Below are positions 1 through 6,504 of a stretch of 20,199 nucleotides of DNA, in pieces. This DNA comes from Thermoplasmata archaeon. GTDB taxonomy: Archaea > Thermoplasmatota > Thermoplasmata > Halarchaeoplasmatales > Halarchaeoplasmataceae. A model generated the notes under the pieces. That model saw only the letters and a program-made list of their open reading frames with translations. It was not told the DNA's origin and did not search any database. The stretch's first letter is position 1; every line of letters begins with the position of its first letter. A program made the translations under genes and the position numbers. The stretch is from the NCBI GenBank assembly GCA_019594195.1, contig JAFDTP010000029.1:1-20199 (forward strand), read 5' to 3'.

Positions 1-40
1 AGATTTATATCACAAAAACAAATCACTTCCGGTGATTAAC

Positions 41-1270
41 ATGAAAGTACTAATCTTAGGTGCCGGGAAGCAGGCAGAAGGTAGTGCATGGTATTTAGCT
101 AATAAATCAGATGTTGAAAAGATCGGTCTCGTGAGTAGAGACGAAGAAAGCATCAACAATATAATTGAATCCATAGGTTCTGATAAATTCGAAAAATATA
201 CTCTAGATGTGACGGATAAAGAGAAAACGAAAGAAGTGATGGAAAATTACGATGCCGGTATAAACGCCTTGCCCACTCGAGAAACCAGCTATGCCTCTTT
301 GGAAGCAGGTATCGAGGTAGGTTTGAATATGGTGGATATGTTGGAGGAATATCATAGGAGACCTGATAAGTACGAAATGGAAGGTCTTGATCTACCAGAA
401 GGTATGTCGGTTGAAGAATATGGAGAGCATCTCCACCAAAAAGCTACGGAAAATGATGTCTCCTTCGTCGACGGTATGGGTTTTGCTCCCGGACTCACAA
501 ATTTCACTCTCGGTGAAGGTCTCAGGAAGATGGATGAAGGGATATCCGCGATAGCACGATGTGGCGGGATACCAGAAAAAGCAGCAGCGGTAGAAAGACC
601 GCTGAAATATATGATAACGTGGGCCTTCGATCACGTACTTAGAGAATATATGATTAAATCTCCAGCAATAAAAAACGGAGAGAGAACTGAGATCCAGGCC
701 TTGGAAGAACATGAAAAATTCAAATTCGACAAATTTGGACAGGATGAAGAATTGGAATGTGCGGTGACTCCCGGGATGCCCAGTTTTGTGTACACACGTT
801 CAGACCTGAAAAATACTTATGAAAAAACTGTGAGATGGCCCGGCCACTACGATGCGATAAAAACTTTCAAAGAGTGTGGTATGCTCGATAACGAACCAGT
901 AGAAGTGAACGGCCAAGAAGTCATACCAAGAAAAGTTCTCTCATCTGTTATCACTCCTAAGTTGCAGCCAAAAGAAGGCGACAAAGACGTCTGCGTGATG
1001 TGGAACACCGCCGAAGGCATAAAAGATGGAGAAGAGATCAGAATAGACTATTACATGTGGGAAGAAGCTGATCTTGATATAGGACTGACGGCGATGCAGC
1101 GAACCACAGGGTTCCCACCGGCTATAACCGCTGAGATGTTAGCTGAAGATAGGATCGAAGAGAGAGGTATAGTACCGCCTGAGGACTGTATAAAAGGAGA
1201 GATCTACGAAGAGATGATGGAAAAACTAGGAGAAGTGGGTATCGAAGTATTGGAAGAGAAAACCACATAA
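41..1270 (+). CDS. Saccharopine dehydrogenase-family oxidoreductase, lysine 6-dehydrogenase-like
   Basis: This 409-residue NAD(P)-dependent oxidoreductase has an N-terminal Rossmann fold starting MKVLILGAGKQ. Its central and C-terminal regions resemble lysine 6-dehydrogenase and other saccharopine-dehydrogenase-like enzymes: a GFAPGL segment after the Rossmann domain, GGIPE before the substrate domain, VRWPGHYDAI in the second half and GIVPPEDCI near the end. The nucleotide loop reads GAGKQAEG, so the third glycine of GxGxxG is Ala, a mild deviation. A GTG nine bases upstream is in frame, but GGTGAT at 31-36 sits four bases before the ATG at 41, which decides the start. Members of the family act on amino-acid semialdehydes, lysine, saccharopine or carboxynorspermidine, and the substrate here is not decidable by eye. 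A homologue lies at 1974-3062 on the opposite strand. The upstream context is outside the window. Confidence 0.85.
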   Translation: MKVLILGAGKQAEGSAWYLANKSDVEKIGLVSRDEESINNIIESIGSDKFEKYTLDVTDKEKTKEVMENYDAGINALPTRETSYASLEAGIEVGLNMVDMLEEYHRRPDKYEMEGLDLPEGMSVEEYGEHLHQKATENDVSFVDGMGFAPGLTNFTLGEGLRKMDEGISAIARCGGIPEKAAAVERPLKYMITWAFDHVLREYMIKSPAIKNGERTEIQALEEHEKFKFDKFGQDEELECAVTPGMPSFVYTRSDLKNTYEKTVRWPGHYDAIKTFKECGMLDNEPVEVNGQEVIPRKVLSSVITPKLQPKEGDKDVCVMWNTAEGIKDGEEIRIDYYMWEEADLDIGLTAMQRTTGFPPAITAEMLAEDRIEERGIVPPEDCIKGEIYEEMMEKLGEVGIEVLEEKTT

Positions 1271-1284
1271 AATCTCCTAAAATC

Positions 1285-1323
1285 TTTTTTCTTTCGTTTT
1301 TGAATCAACTCGTGTGTTTTTTT
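1285..1323 (+). terminator. Poly-T termination region after the first dehydrogenase gene
   Basis: Three T-runs follow the stop codon: six at 1285-1290, five at 1297-1301 and seven at 1317-1323. Archaeal RNA polymerase commonly terminates at such U-tracts without needing a hairpin. None is preceded by a convincing stem. Confidence 0.6.
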
Positions 1324-1340
1324 GTCAAATTTTGTTTGTT

Positions 1341-1350
1341 AAATAAAAAC
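1341..1350 (-). terminator. T-rich terminator downstream of tRNA-Leu
   Basis: Read on the minus strand this is GTTTTTATTT, about 50 nt past the 3' end of the tRNA. It could end the tRNA/upstream-RNA transcript. This is a weak call based on the U-tract alone. Confidence 0.35.
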
Positions 1351-1401
1351 AGTGTAGATCAGAATGGCCAGTTGGATTTTTGGATAGTATATATGTAGGA
1401 G

Positions 1402-1486
1402 TGCGGGAGGAGGGATTTGAACCCTCGGACCCCTATAGGACTAGATCTTGAGTCTAGCGCCTTTGGCCTAGCTCGGCTACTCCCGC
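1402..1486 (-). tRNA. tRNA-Leu (anticodon CAA)
   Basis: The 85-nt cloverleaf reads on the minus strand. The acceptor arm GCGGGAG (1486-1480) pairs with CTCCCGC (1409-1403), and the discriminator base is A at 1402. The anticodon stem is CTAGA/TCTAG with loop CTCAAGA, giving anticodon CAA. A long class II variable arm and the T-arm GAGGG-TTCAAAT-CCCTC follow. The CCA end is not encoded and no intron is visible. There is no clear TATA box directly upstream, so the tRNA may be co-transcribed with the hairpin array at 1511-1697. Confidence 0.96.
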
Positions 1487-1510
1487 TTTAGGAGCGAACG
1501 GTTTTTGAGC

Positions 1511-1697
1511 GAGTAAAGTGGGAGGTTAGGAGGAATTTACAATTCCTCCGTGACTCCCGCAATTTGTGGCGAGTTCAAGAGCGAGAACTTGCGGACTAGT
1601 GGAAATCTTTTCCGCGTGACCCGCAATCATGAATGCGAATGATGAGGAGGGAGTCAGAAGCTCTGCTTCCGACGACTGCCCACCTACTCATGTACGC
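1511..1697 (-). ncRNA. Candidate structured RNA: three tandem hairpin units upstream of tRNA-Leu
   Basis: No protein gene fits here. Three hairpins with 3-nt loops lie in a row: 1529-1537 with 1541-1549 (9 bp, perfect), 1599-1605 with 1609-1615 (7 bp, one G-U) and 1657-1661 with 1665-1669 (5 bp, extendable). Each is enclosed by a short outer helix, for example 1520-1524 with 1554-1558 and 1591-1594 with 1621-1624. A further stem joins 1569-1576 to 1585-1592. CGTGAC followed by a CCGCAAT-like stretch recurs at 1549 and 1615. Ends 1511-1522 and 1679-1689 can pair in two 5-bp blocks and so delimit a domain. A TATA-like box at 1719-1726 would start a minus-strand transcript near 1697, just before this closing helix, so I assign the minus strand. 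The sequence does not look like RNase P RNA, SRP RNA or rRNA. Both strands can fold, so the strand is uncertain. Confidence 0.45.
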
Positions 1698-1718
1698 TTT
1701 TCGATTATGATACGCCCC

Positions 1719-1726
1719 AAATATAC
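1719..1726 (-). promoter_or_regulatory. TATA-like box for the hairpin RNA / tRNA-Leu transcript
   Basis: The minus strand reads GTATATTT. At the usual archaeal distance of about 25 nt, transcription would begin near 1697, directly ahead of the closing helix of the hairpin array. Confidence 0.45.
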
Positions 1727-1775
1727 TTTACTGTTGATATCCCTTAGATAGGATGATAAACGGTCCGATGATAAG

Positions 1776-1985
1776 ATGGAAAAAAAAGAGATAGTCAAAA
1801 AGTCCCTCGATACCCAAAAAAAAGATGAGGCCTTCAATAAGGCTTTAGCTAGAGTCATTAGCGAAAAAATAGATGGAAAGAAAGGCTATGAGAAATATAT
1901 GGATCTGATAGAGGAGATTAGAAATATCTCAAGGACGAATGACCTCTCTATAGAGGATGCTGCAAAGGAATTTTTAGAGCGATGA
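1776..1985 (+). CDS. Small charged protein of unknown function (69 aa)
   Basis: I do not recognise this protein. It is short, very rich in Lys and Glu, probably all helical and soluble, with a C-terminal part (IRNISRTNDLSIEDAAKEF) that looks like a compact helical domain. It has no Cys, membrane segment or signal peptide. The ATG at 1776 follows GATGATAAG, which is at best a poor ribosome-binding site. Its 3' end overlaps the 3' end of the convergent dehydrogenase gene by 12 bases. Codon use and amino-acid composition resemble the neighbours, which is the main reason to think it real. Confidence 0.55.
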   Translation: MEKKEIVKKSLDTQKKDEAFNKALARVISEKIDGKKGYEKYMDLIEEIRNISRTNDLSIEDAAKEFLER

Positions 1986-3062
1986 TATATTCCTTTCTAT
2001 GTGTATACCTCTATCCTTGAGTCCTTCTATCAGAAAATCGAAGAGGTCCTCCTTCCTACCGAGTTCCTCCGGTGGGATCACACCATCACGTAGATCCTTC
2101 TCGATCAGTGATCTAGTCATTACTGCTGTAGAGAAACCGGTACTCCTAGCTATAGAACTGAAGCCTTCGCTCTCCTCGTCATAGAACAAGTATGTTTCCC
2201 TGACTTCTACATCTTCTTCAGGTCCTTCCCCTACTACCTTCATGATGGAAAAATCGTCACTCTCATAATCCATTTTGTCCTTTATGACGTCCAATGTAAA
2301 ATCTACGTTTTCCTCGTCAAAAAAACCGAGTTCTCTTAGAATTCTGAACTTTTCAAGATGTCCCGCCCATCTGAGTGTGATCTCTTCCATATCCTTGACT
2401 TCGATAGTTTCTAAAAGTGTTCGGAGACCATCTGAATAAAATCCCTCAAATTCCTTATCATCTATGATCATGTCTTTTTTGATATCTTCCATAGGGTCTA
2501 CCTCGACGACCTCGCCATCGATGATGTATCGGGCGGGTCGGGTATATTCTTCTATAAGGTCTTTAGGAGACCAAGTCAACTTGTAGAAAAGCGGAGGTTC
2601 TGCTTTTATCGGAAGACTCCCTATCCATATCTTCAATCTTTCTAATTCATCGATGTTCTCCGCGATCTTACCCGCAAAAACATTGCTCATCCCCGGACCA
2701 AAACCAGCATCTACTATGACTGTAGATCCAGATTGTTTTGCCTTGTCATCCAGCGGTAAAGGATCTTCAGGCATGAAAGAAACGTCAACGATGTCCACTC
2801 CTGCCTCTAGGGCCAGCTTTATGGTTTTCAAACCGAATCTGCCGGGAAGACTACCAACTACCACATCGTGTTCTTTCATATGGGAAATGACTTCTTCCTC
2901 ATCCTCTATATCAAGCAGAAAAGTTTCCGCCTGACCCTCCACTTTTTCTAGATTTTTTTCGTCCTTGTCGCCTACCGAGATATCGTAATCTCGAGAAAGA
3001 TCGTGGGCTACGGCTTTTCCAACGACTCCTGCTCCCATTACCAGTATTTTCATCTTACACAT
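1974..3062 (-). CDS. Second saccharopine dehydrogenase / lysine 6-dehydrogenase-like enzyme
   Basis: This 362-residue oxidoreductase has an N-terminal Rossmann motif MGAGVVGKAVAHDL with a canonical GxGxxG, then DAGFGPGMSN. The substrate domain contains SLPIKAEPPLFYKLTWS and LRWAGHLEKFRIL, and the C-terminus has DGVIPPEELG. The layout matches lysine 6-dehydrogenase-like saccharopine dehydrogenases better than bifunctional LKR/SDH. It is shorter and diverged relative to the copy at 41-1270, so the two are probably paralogues with different substrates. Two starts are possible: ATG at 3062 (MCKMKIL) or ATG at 3053 (MKIL). A TTATAATA box centred about 25 nt before 3062 and the lack of a Shine-Dalgarno favour a leaderless message from 3062, although MKIL is the commoner family N-terminus. 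It converges on the small gene at 1776-1985. Confidence 0.83.
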   Translation of the reverse strand: MCKMKILVMGAGVVGKAVAHDLSRDYDISVGDKDEKNLEKVEGQAETFLLDIEDEEEVISHMKEHDVVVGSLPGRFGLKTIKLALEAGVDIVDVSFMPEDPLPLDDKAKQSGSTVIVDAGFGPGMSNVFAGKIAENIDELERLKIWIGSLPIKAEPPLFYKLTWSPKDLIEEYTRPARYIIDGEVVEVDPMEDIKKDMIIDDKEFEGFYSDGLRTLLETIEVKDMEEITLRWAGHLEKFRILRELGFFDEENVDFTLDVIKDKMDYESDDFSIMKVVGEGPEEDVEVRETYLFYDEESEGFSSIARSTGFSTAVMTRSLIEKDLRDGVIPPEELGRKEDLFDFLIEGLKDRGIHIERNISSL

Positions 3063-3083
3063 TTTGAAGATAGATTGAAAAGG

Positions 3084-3091
3084 TATTATAA
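3084..3091 (-). promoter_or_regulatory. TATA box of the second saccharopine dehydrogenase-like gene
   Basis: TTATAATA on the minus strand is centred about 25 nt upstream of the ATG at 3062. That is the spacing expected for a leaderless archaeal transcript. Confidence 0.55.
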
Positions 3092-3249
3092 GTTTGCCAA
3101 GAGATACTTTAAAAAATAATTGAAATAAAAATATCTAGATGACTGCATATCCGATATTGAGGAGATCTTTTTCTCTATCTCCTATATCATCGGGTCCTAG
3201 GGGAAACATTTTAGACCATGATTTCACTTTATTTGTAGGAGTATAGAAG

Positions 3250-4245
3250 ATGAAAGTTCTCCATCTAGATCCTTTCAAAAGCCTGTTTGACGAAGAAGGG
3301 AAAAAAAAGCTGTCAGATCTAGTTCCGCCTGAGGTAGAAGTAACAGAAGCTACAGCTGACGATAAAGAAGATATGATAGAAGAAGCCCATAAATATGATG
3401 CAGTTATAGGCTCGAGGATACCTAAGGAATTCTTGGAGAACGCTGAAAACCTGAAATATTTCATAGTGCCTTTTGTTGGTGTACCTTATACCGATAAGCA
3501 AAATCTCCGTGAATTCCCTGATATCAAAGTTATCAATTCTCATTTCAATTACTGGATGGTGGCCGAACATGCGTTCACTTTACTTCTAGCCTGCGCAAAA
3601 AAGCTCGTCCCTATCCATGATAAGATGAAAGAGGGAGATTGGACACCACGATATGAAGATGGATGGGGTAAAGGTCTGAGAGACAAAACACTCCTGATTC
3701 TTGGATTCGGCGAAATAGGAAAGGAGATAGCGAGGTTAGCTAACTCTTTCCATATGGAAGTCAACGCAGTAAAAAGGACTCCTGAAGAAAGTGATCTCGT
3801 CGATAAGTTACGGACCAATGAGGACCTACCAGAATTACTGTCCGAGGCGGACTTCATAATAAGCACGTTACCGGAGACCGACGAAACTAGAGGATATCTT
3901 AGCTCCGAAGAGTTCGAACTCATGAAGGACAGCGTTCATATCGTGAATGTAGGAAGAGGACCAGTTATCGACGAAGAGGCTCTATACGAGGCTCTAAAAT
4001 CAGGAAAAGTCGAGGGTGCTGGATTAGACGTCTGGTGGAACTACCCAGAGGATAAGGAGTCTAGAACTGACACATTTCCCTCTGAATATCCTCTCGACGA
4101 GTTCGATAACGTCATATTCAGTCCTCATCGAGCAACCCAGATCGAGGAAAGAGGTGATTACAGGATCAAAAATCTAGCAGATATATTAGAATCTCTTTCT
4201 AAAGGTGAGACTATCAATATCGTTGACTTGGATAGGGGATACTGA
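3250..4245 (+). CDS. D-isomer-specific 2-hydroxyacid dehydrogenase family protein
   Basis: This 331-residue NAD(P)-dependent dehydrogenase reduces 2-oxoacids or oxidises D-2-hydroxyacids. The NAD domain carries LLILGFGEIGKEIARLA (GxGxxG). The catalytic Arg lies in NVGRGPVIDEEAL, the catalytic His in FSPHRAT, and a candidate Glu in the loop after GLDVWWNYPED. That loop is longer than in phosphoglycerate or glyoxylate reductases, and the WWNYP signature marks a distinct subgroup whose substrate I cannot name. At 331 residues it lacks the ACT domain of long SerA enzymes, so a serine-pathway role is not indicated. TAGGAG at 3236-3241 is a plausible ribosome-binding site for the ATG at 3250. Its end lies 6 bases from the convergent iscU stop. 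Confidence 0.85.
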   Translation: MKVLHLDPFKSLFDEEGKKKLSDLVPPEVEVTEATADDKEDMIEEAHKYDAVIGSRIPKEFLENAENLKYFIVPFVGVPYTDKQNLREFPDIKVINSHFNYWMVAEHAFTLLLACAKKLVPIHDKMKEGDWTPRYEDGWGKGLRDKTLLILGFGEIGKEIARLANSFHMEVNAVKRTPEESDLVDKLRTNEDLPELLSEADFIISTLPETDETRGYLSSEEFELMKDSVHIVNVGRGPVIDEEALYEALKSGKVEGAGLDVWWNYPEDKESRTDTFPSEYPLDEFDNVIFSPHRATQIEERGDYRIKNLADILESLSKGETINIVDLDRGY

Positions 4246-4251
4246 GATCGT

Positions 4252-4893
4252 CTACTCGCCTATGAAGTCGACTTTTACTTCTTCAACATCCCACCTGGGC
4301 TCTAATTTCTCCTTTATGTCTTCCTTCACTGCTGAAGCGAACTGATGATCTTCTTCAAGGTCGACCTCCACCGTTATCTTTCCGTCCTCTACTTCTATAT
4401 CACCGATAAGGTTGGTCTTTATAACATCCACACCTGTCATCGGATTCATAACGTGTCTCAAACGCTTTCTTACCACATCCACCGTAGTCTCCCGTTTCTC
4501 TTCTCCAATACCCTGACGTTCCTCATAATTCCTTATCGCCTCTCTCAACGCGTCGACCGCTAAAACAGAACAGTGGGTCTTCAAGTCGGGTAGGCCGCCT
4601 AACTCTTCAGCGGCCTGCTGCCATGTTATCTCTTTAGCCTCTTCTATAGTCTTGCCTTTAGCCATCTCTGTTATTATAGAACCGGTAGCGATATTAGATG
4701 CACATCCATAAGACTTGAATTTTATATCCGTTATCTCACTTGTCCCTTCATCCACTTTTATGTATAAAGAGACCATGTCGCCGCAGGCAGGACTTCCTTC
4801 TTTCGCGTAACCATCTGGATCTTCTATCTCTCCTACGTTCTTCGGGTTTTGAAAATATTCGATAACTTTTTCAGTATATGGTGCATTTTCCAT
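4252..4893 (-). CDS. iscU: IscU-type Fe-S scaffold fused to a DUF59/MIP18 domain
   Basis: Residues 1 to about 125 are an IscU scaffold, on which 2Fe-2S clusters are built. All ligands are present: C37 and D39 in SPACGDM, C64 in YGCAS, and H107-C108 in KTHCSVLA, preceded by LPDL where bacterial IscU has LPPVK. Residues about 138-213 form a DUF59/MIP18 (SufT/Cia2-like) domain. In it the usual DPE is N150-P-M and the usual reactive Cys position reads H183-Q-F-A, with no Cys. Classical NifU fuses IscU to ferredoxin and Nfu domains instead, so this architecture is unusual. An ATG at 4899 overlaps the nifS stop (ATGA), but AGGAGG is seven bases before the ATG at 4893, so I prefer 4893. It is the last gene of the tusA-dsrE-nifS-iscU operon. 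Confidence 0.88.
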   Translation of the reverse strand: MENAPYTEKVIEYFQNPKNVGEIEDPDGYAKEGSPACGDMVSLYIKVDEGTSEITDIKFKSYGCASNIATGSIITEMAKGKTIEEAKEITWQQAAEELGGLPDLKTHCSVLAVDALREAIRNYEERQGIGEEKRETTVDVVRKRLRHVMNPMTGVDVIKTNLIGDIEVEDGKITVEVDLEEDHQFASAVKEDIKEKLEPRWDVEEVKVDFIGE

Positions 4894-4895
4894 GA

Positions 4896-6068
4896 TCATT
4901 CCTCCTCTTCTTTACCCAAAGGGCTGATATCTCTCAGCTTTTGGATTATATCTGAGGTAGCGTTCACGACCTCATCTACTTGATCTTCAGTATTGAATCT
5001 TCCGAAAGTAAACCTCACGGAGCCGTGGGCTCTTTCGTGATCGCCTCCGATGCCCATTATAACGTGACTCGCCTCTAAAGATTTGCTGAAGCAGGCGGAG
5101 CCCGTACTAACGGCGATGCCTCTCATATCCAGGTGAAGAGTTATAGATTCTCCTTCTACATAATGGAAAGTTATATTGGCATTCTGGGGCGTCCTTTGAT
5201 CTTCAGGACCATTTAACATGATATCAGGTATCTCTTCTCGCATGCCTTCGATAAGGCGATCTCTCATTTTTTTGATCCGTTCGTTCTCCTCGTCATCTAT
5301 CAATTCAACTGCCTTGGCAAATCCGACGGCAGCAGGGATGTTCTCAACACCAGCTCTGAGATTTTTCTCCTGGAACCCGCCGTCCATCTGTTTTTTTAAA
5401 GGAGTATCCTCTCTTACGTACAGTCCTGCTATACCTCTTGGGCCATGTATGGTGTGAGCTGAAACGGTCATAAGGTCGACTGGGGTCTCATTTACATCGA
5501 TCGGAACTCGGCCAAAAGTATGTGTCGCGTCAGTGTGATAGATGACATCTTTTTCCTCACATATCTCGGCTATCTTGTCGATATCTTGAAGGGTTCCGAT
5601 CTCCTGATTGCCGTGTTGAATAGAAACGAGTATCGTATCGTCACGTATAGATTCCCTTAACATATCGGGGTCGATGAAGCCTTCGCCGTCGACTTCAAGA
5701 TAAGTCACGTCGTAACCTTTTTTCTCTAGCCTTTCTGCAGAATGCAGTACAGGAAAATCTTCTATATCTGAAACTAGGATATGGTTACCTTCGTCCGATA
5801 GTTTTTCCGCAACACCCTTAACTGCCAGATTGCTAGATTCGGTCGCACATGAAGTGAATATGAACTCTTCCGGAGAAGCTCCAAGGGTATCTGCCAACTT
5901 TTCTCGTGCACCGTTCAGGGCTTCTTTGGCTTCGACCCCCATGGTGTAAGCAAAATCGGAAGTCGCTACAGCAAAATTCTCCAGCATATATGGCTTCATA
6001 GCCTCGAACACTTCTTCATCCATCTTCGAACTGGCCGCGTTATCTAGATATATTATCTCATCTTTCAT
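4896..6068 (-). CDS. NifS/IscS-family protein lacking the PLP lysine
   Basis: This 390-residue class V aminotransferase-fold protein colinearly matches IscS, which normally takes sulfur from cysteine with PLP and delivers it to IscU. The persulfide loop is intact (STGSACFSKSLEASHV, Cys326), as are D180 and N154. However, the Schiff-base Lys is Thr206 (VSAHTIHGPRG, where HK is normal), the PLP-stacking His104 is Asp (IEDFPVL) and Gln183 is His (DATHTFG). The usual FGNPSS segment is FAVATSD. The characterised Archaeoglobus fulgidus IscS also lacks this Lys (Asp there) and, as I recall, does not bind PLP covalently. The AHGSVRFTFGRFNTEDQ C-terminus resembles that archaeal group. A GTG at 6077 is in frame, but GGTGAT overlapping the preceding stop sits four bases before the ATG at 6068. 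The reading frame is otherwise intact, which argues against a pseudogene. Confidence 0.9.
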   Translation of the reverse strand: MKDEIIYLDNAASSKMDEEVFEAMKPYMLENFAVATSDFAYTMGVEAKEALNGAREKLADTLGASPEEFIFTSCATESSNLAVKGVAEKLSDEGNHILVSDIEDFPVLHSAERLEKKGYDVTYLEVDGEGFIDPDMLRESIRDDTILVSIQHGNQEIGTLQDIDKIAEICEEKDVIYHTDATHTFGRVPIDVNETPVDLMTVSAHTIHGPRGIAGLYVREDTPLKKQMDGGFQEKNLRAGVENIPAAVGFAKAVELIDDEENERIKKMRDRLIEGMREEIPDIMLNGPEDQRTPQNANITFHYVEGESITLHLDMRGIAVSTGSACFSKSLEASHVIMGIGGDHERAHGSVRFTFGRFNTEDQVDEVVNATSDIIQKLRDISPLGKEEEE

Positions 6069-6077
6069 ATTTATCAC

Positions 6078-6503
6078 CTATATGAAGAGTGTAACATCAG
6101 ATTCTTTAGCCTCCTTAATATATGTGCCTACTGCACAGTAGTCTGTAATGACCTCTTCTCTCAATTCCTCTTTGTCGACACCCATTATCTCCATGGTCAT
6201 GTCGCAGGCCAATATCTTACCTCCGAGTTCGTGAAAATCATCTATGAGTTCATCCATCTCCCTTACATTTTTTTCCTTGAGTTTCCGTTTCATGAACCAT
6301 TTACCTAGCCCGAGGAAATTCATCCTGGACAATGGGCCTTTATCCAACTCGTTCTTTTTCAGCCTTTCCAACCCCCAAAAAGTGAAGTACATCGATACTT
6401 CCATACCCATCGAAAGTGCTCCTGTGCCTATTATTAGAGCACTGTATACTTTATCGTACTCACCACTGTGAACTATAAGCGTCGCCTTGCCTCCCTCTTC
6501 CAA
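6078..6503 (-). CDS. DsrE2-like sulfur-relay protein
   Basis: This 141-residue DsrE/DsrF-fold protein belongs to the DsrE2-like branch. It has an N-terminal strand followed by HSGEYDKVYSALI, the diagnostic MYFTFWGLERL, and a late ILACDMTMEIMGV motif with Cys100. A second Cys is at 123 (DYCAVGTY). DsrE-type proteins carry persulfide sulfur and hand it to or take it from TusA, which is encoded immediately upstream. The start is a TTG at 6503, one base past the tusA stop. GGAGGAGG inside the 3' end of tusA, about six bases upstream, supports it, and no better start exists. Although DsrE2 proteins are often described as membrane-linked, I see no clear membrane segment. Confidence 0.85.
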   Translation of the reverse strand: MEEGGKATLIVHSGEYDKVYSALIIGTGALSMGMEVSMYFTFWGLERLKKNELDKGPLSRMNFLGLGKWFMKRKLKEKNVREMDELIDDFHELGGKILACDMTMEIMGVDKEELREEVITDYCAVGTYIKEAKESDVTLFI

Positions 6504-6504
6504 T

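Noticed and set aside
1639..1645. ATGATGA matching the C box of C/D guide RNAs.
   Set aside because: No D box (CTGA) or D'/C' pair occurs at suitable spacing, and the motif is on the plus strand, which has no promoter. A single 7-mer is not enough.
1402..1697. The tRNA-Leu as an integration site for a mobile element.
   Set aside because: No integrase, no duplicated tRNA 3' end and no foreign genes are visible; the neighbours are ordinary chromosomal genes.
1511..1697. The hairpin array as a CRISPR array.
   Set aside because: The units are imperfect, only three in number, unequal in spacing, and there are no cas genes in the window.
4896..6068. The NifS homologue as a decaying pseudogene.
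   Set aside because: The frame is full length, the persulfide loop and many structural motifs are intact, and it is tightly coupled to flanking genes.
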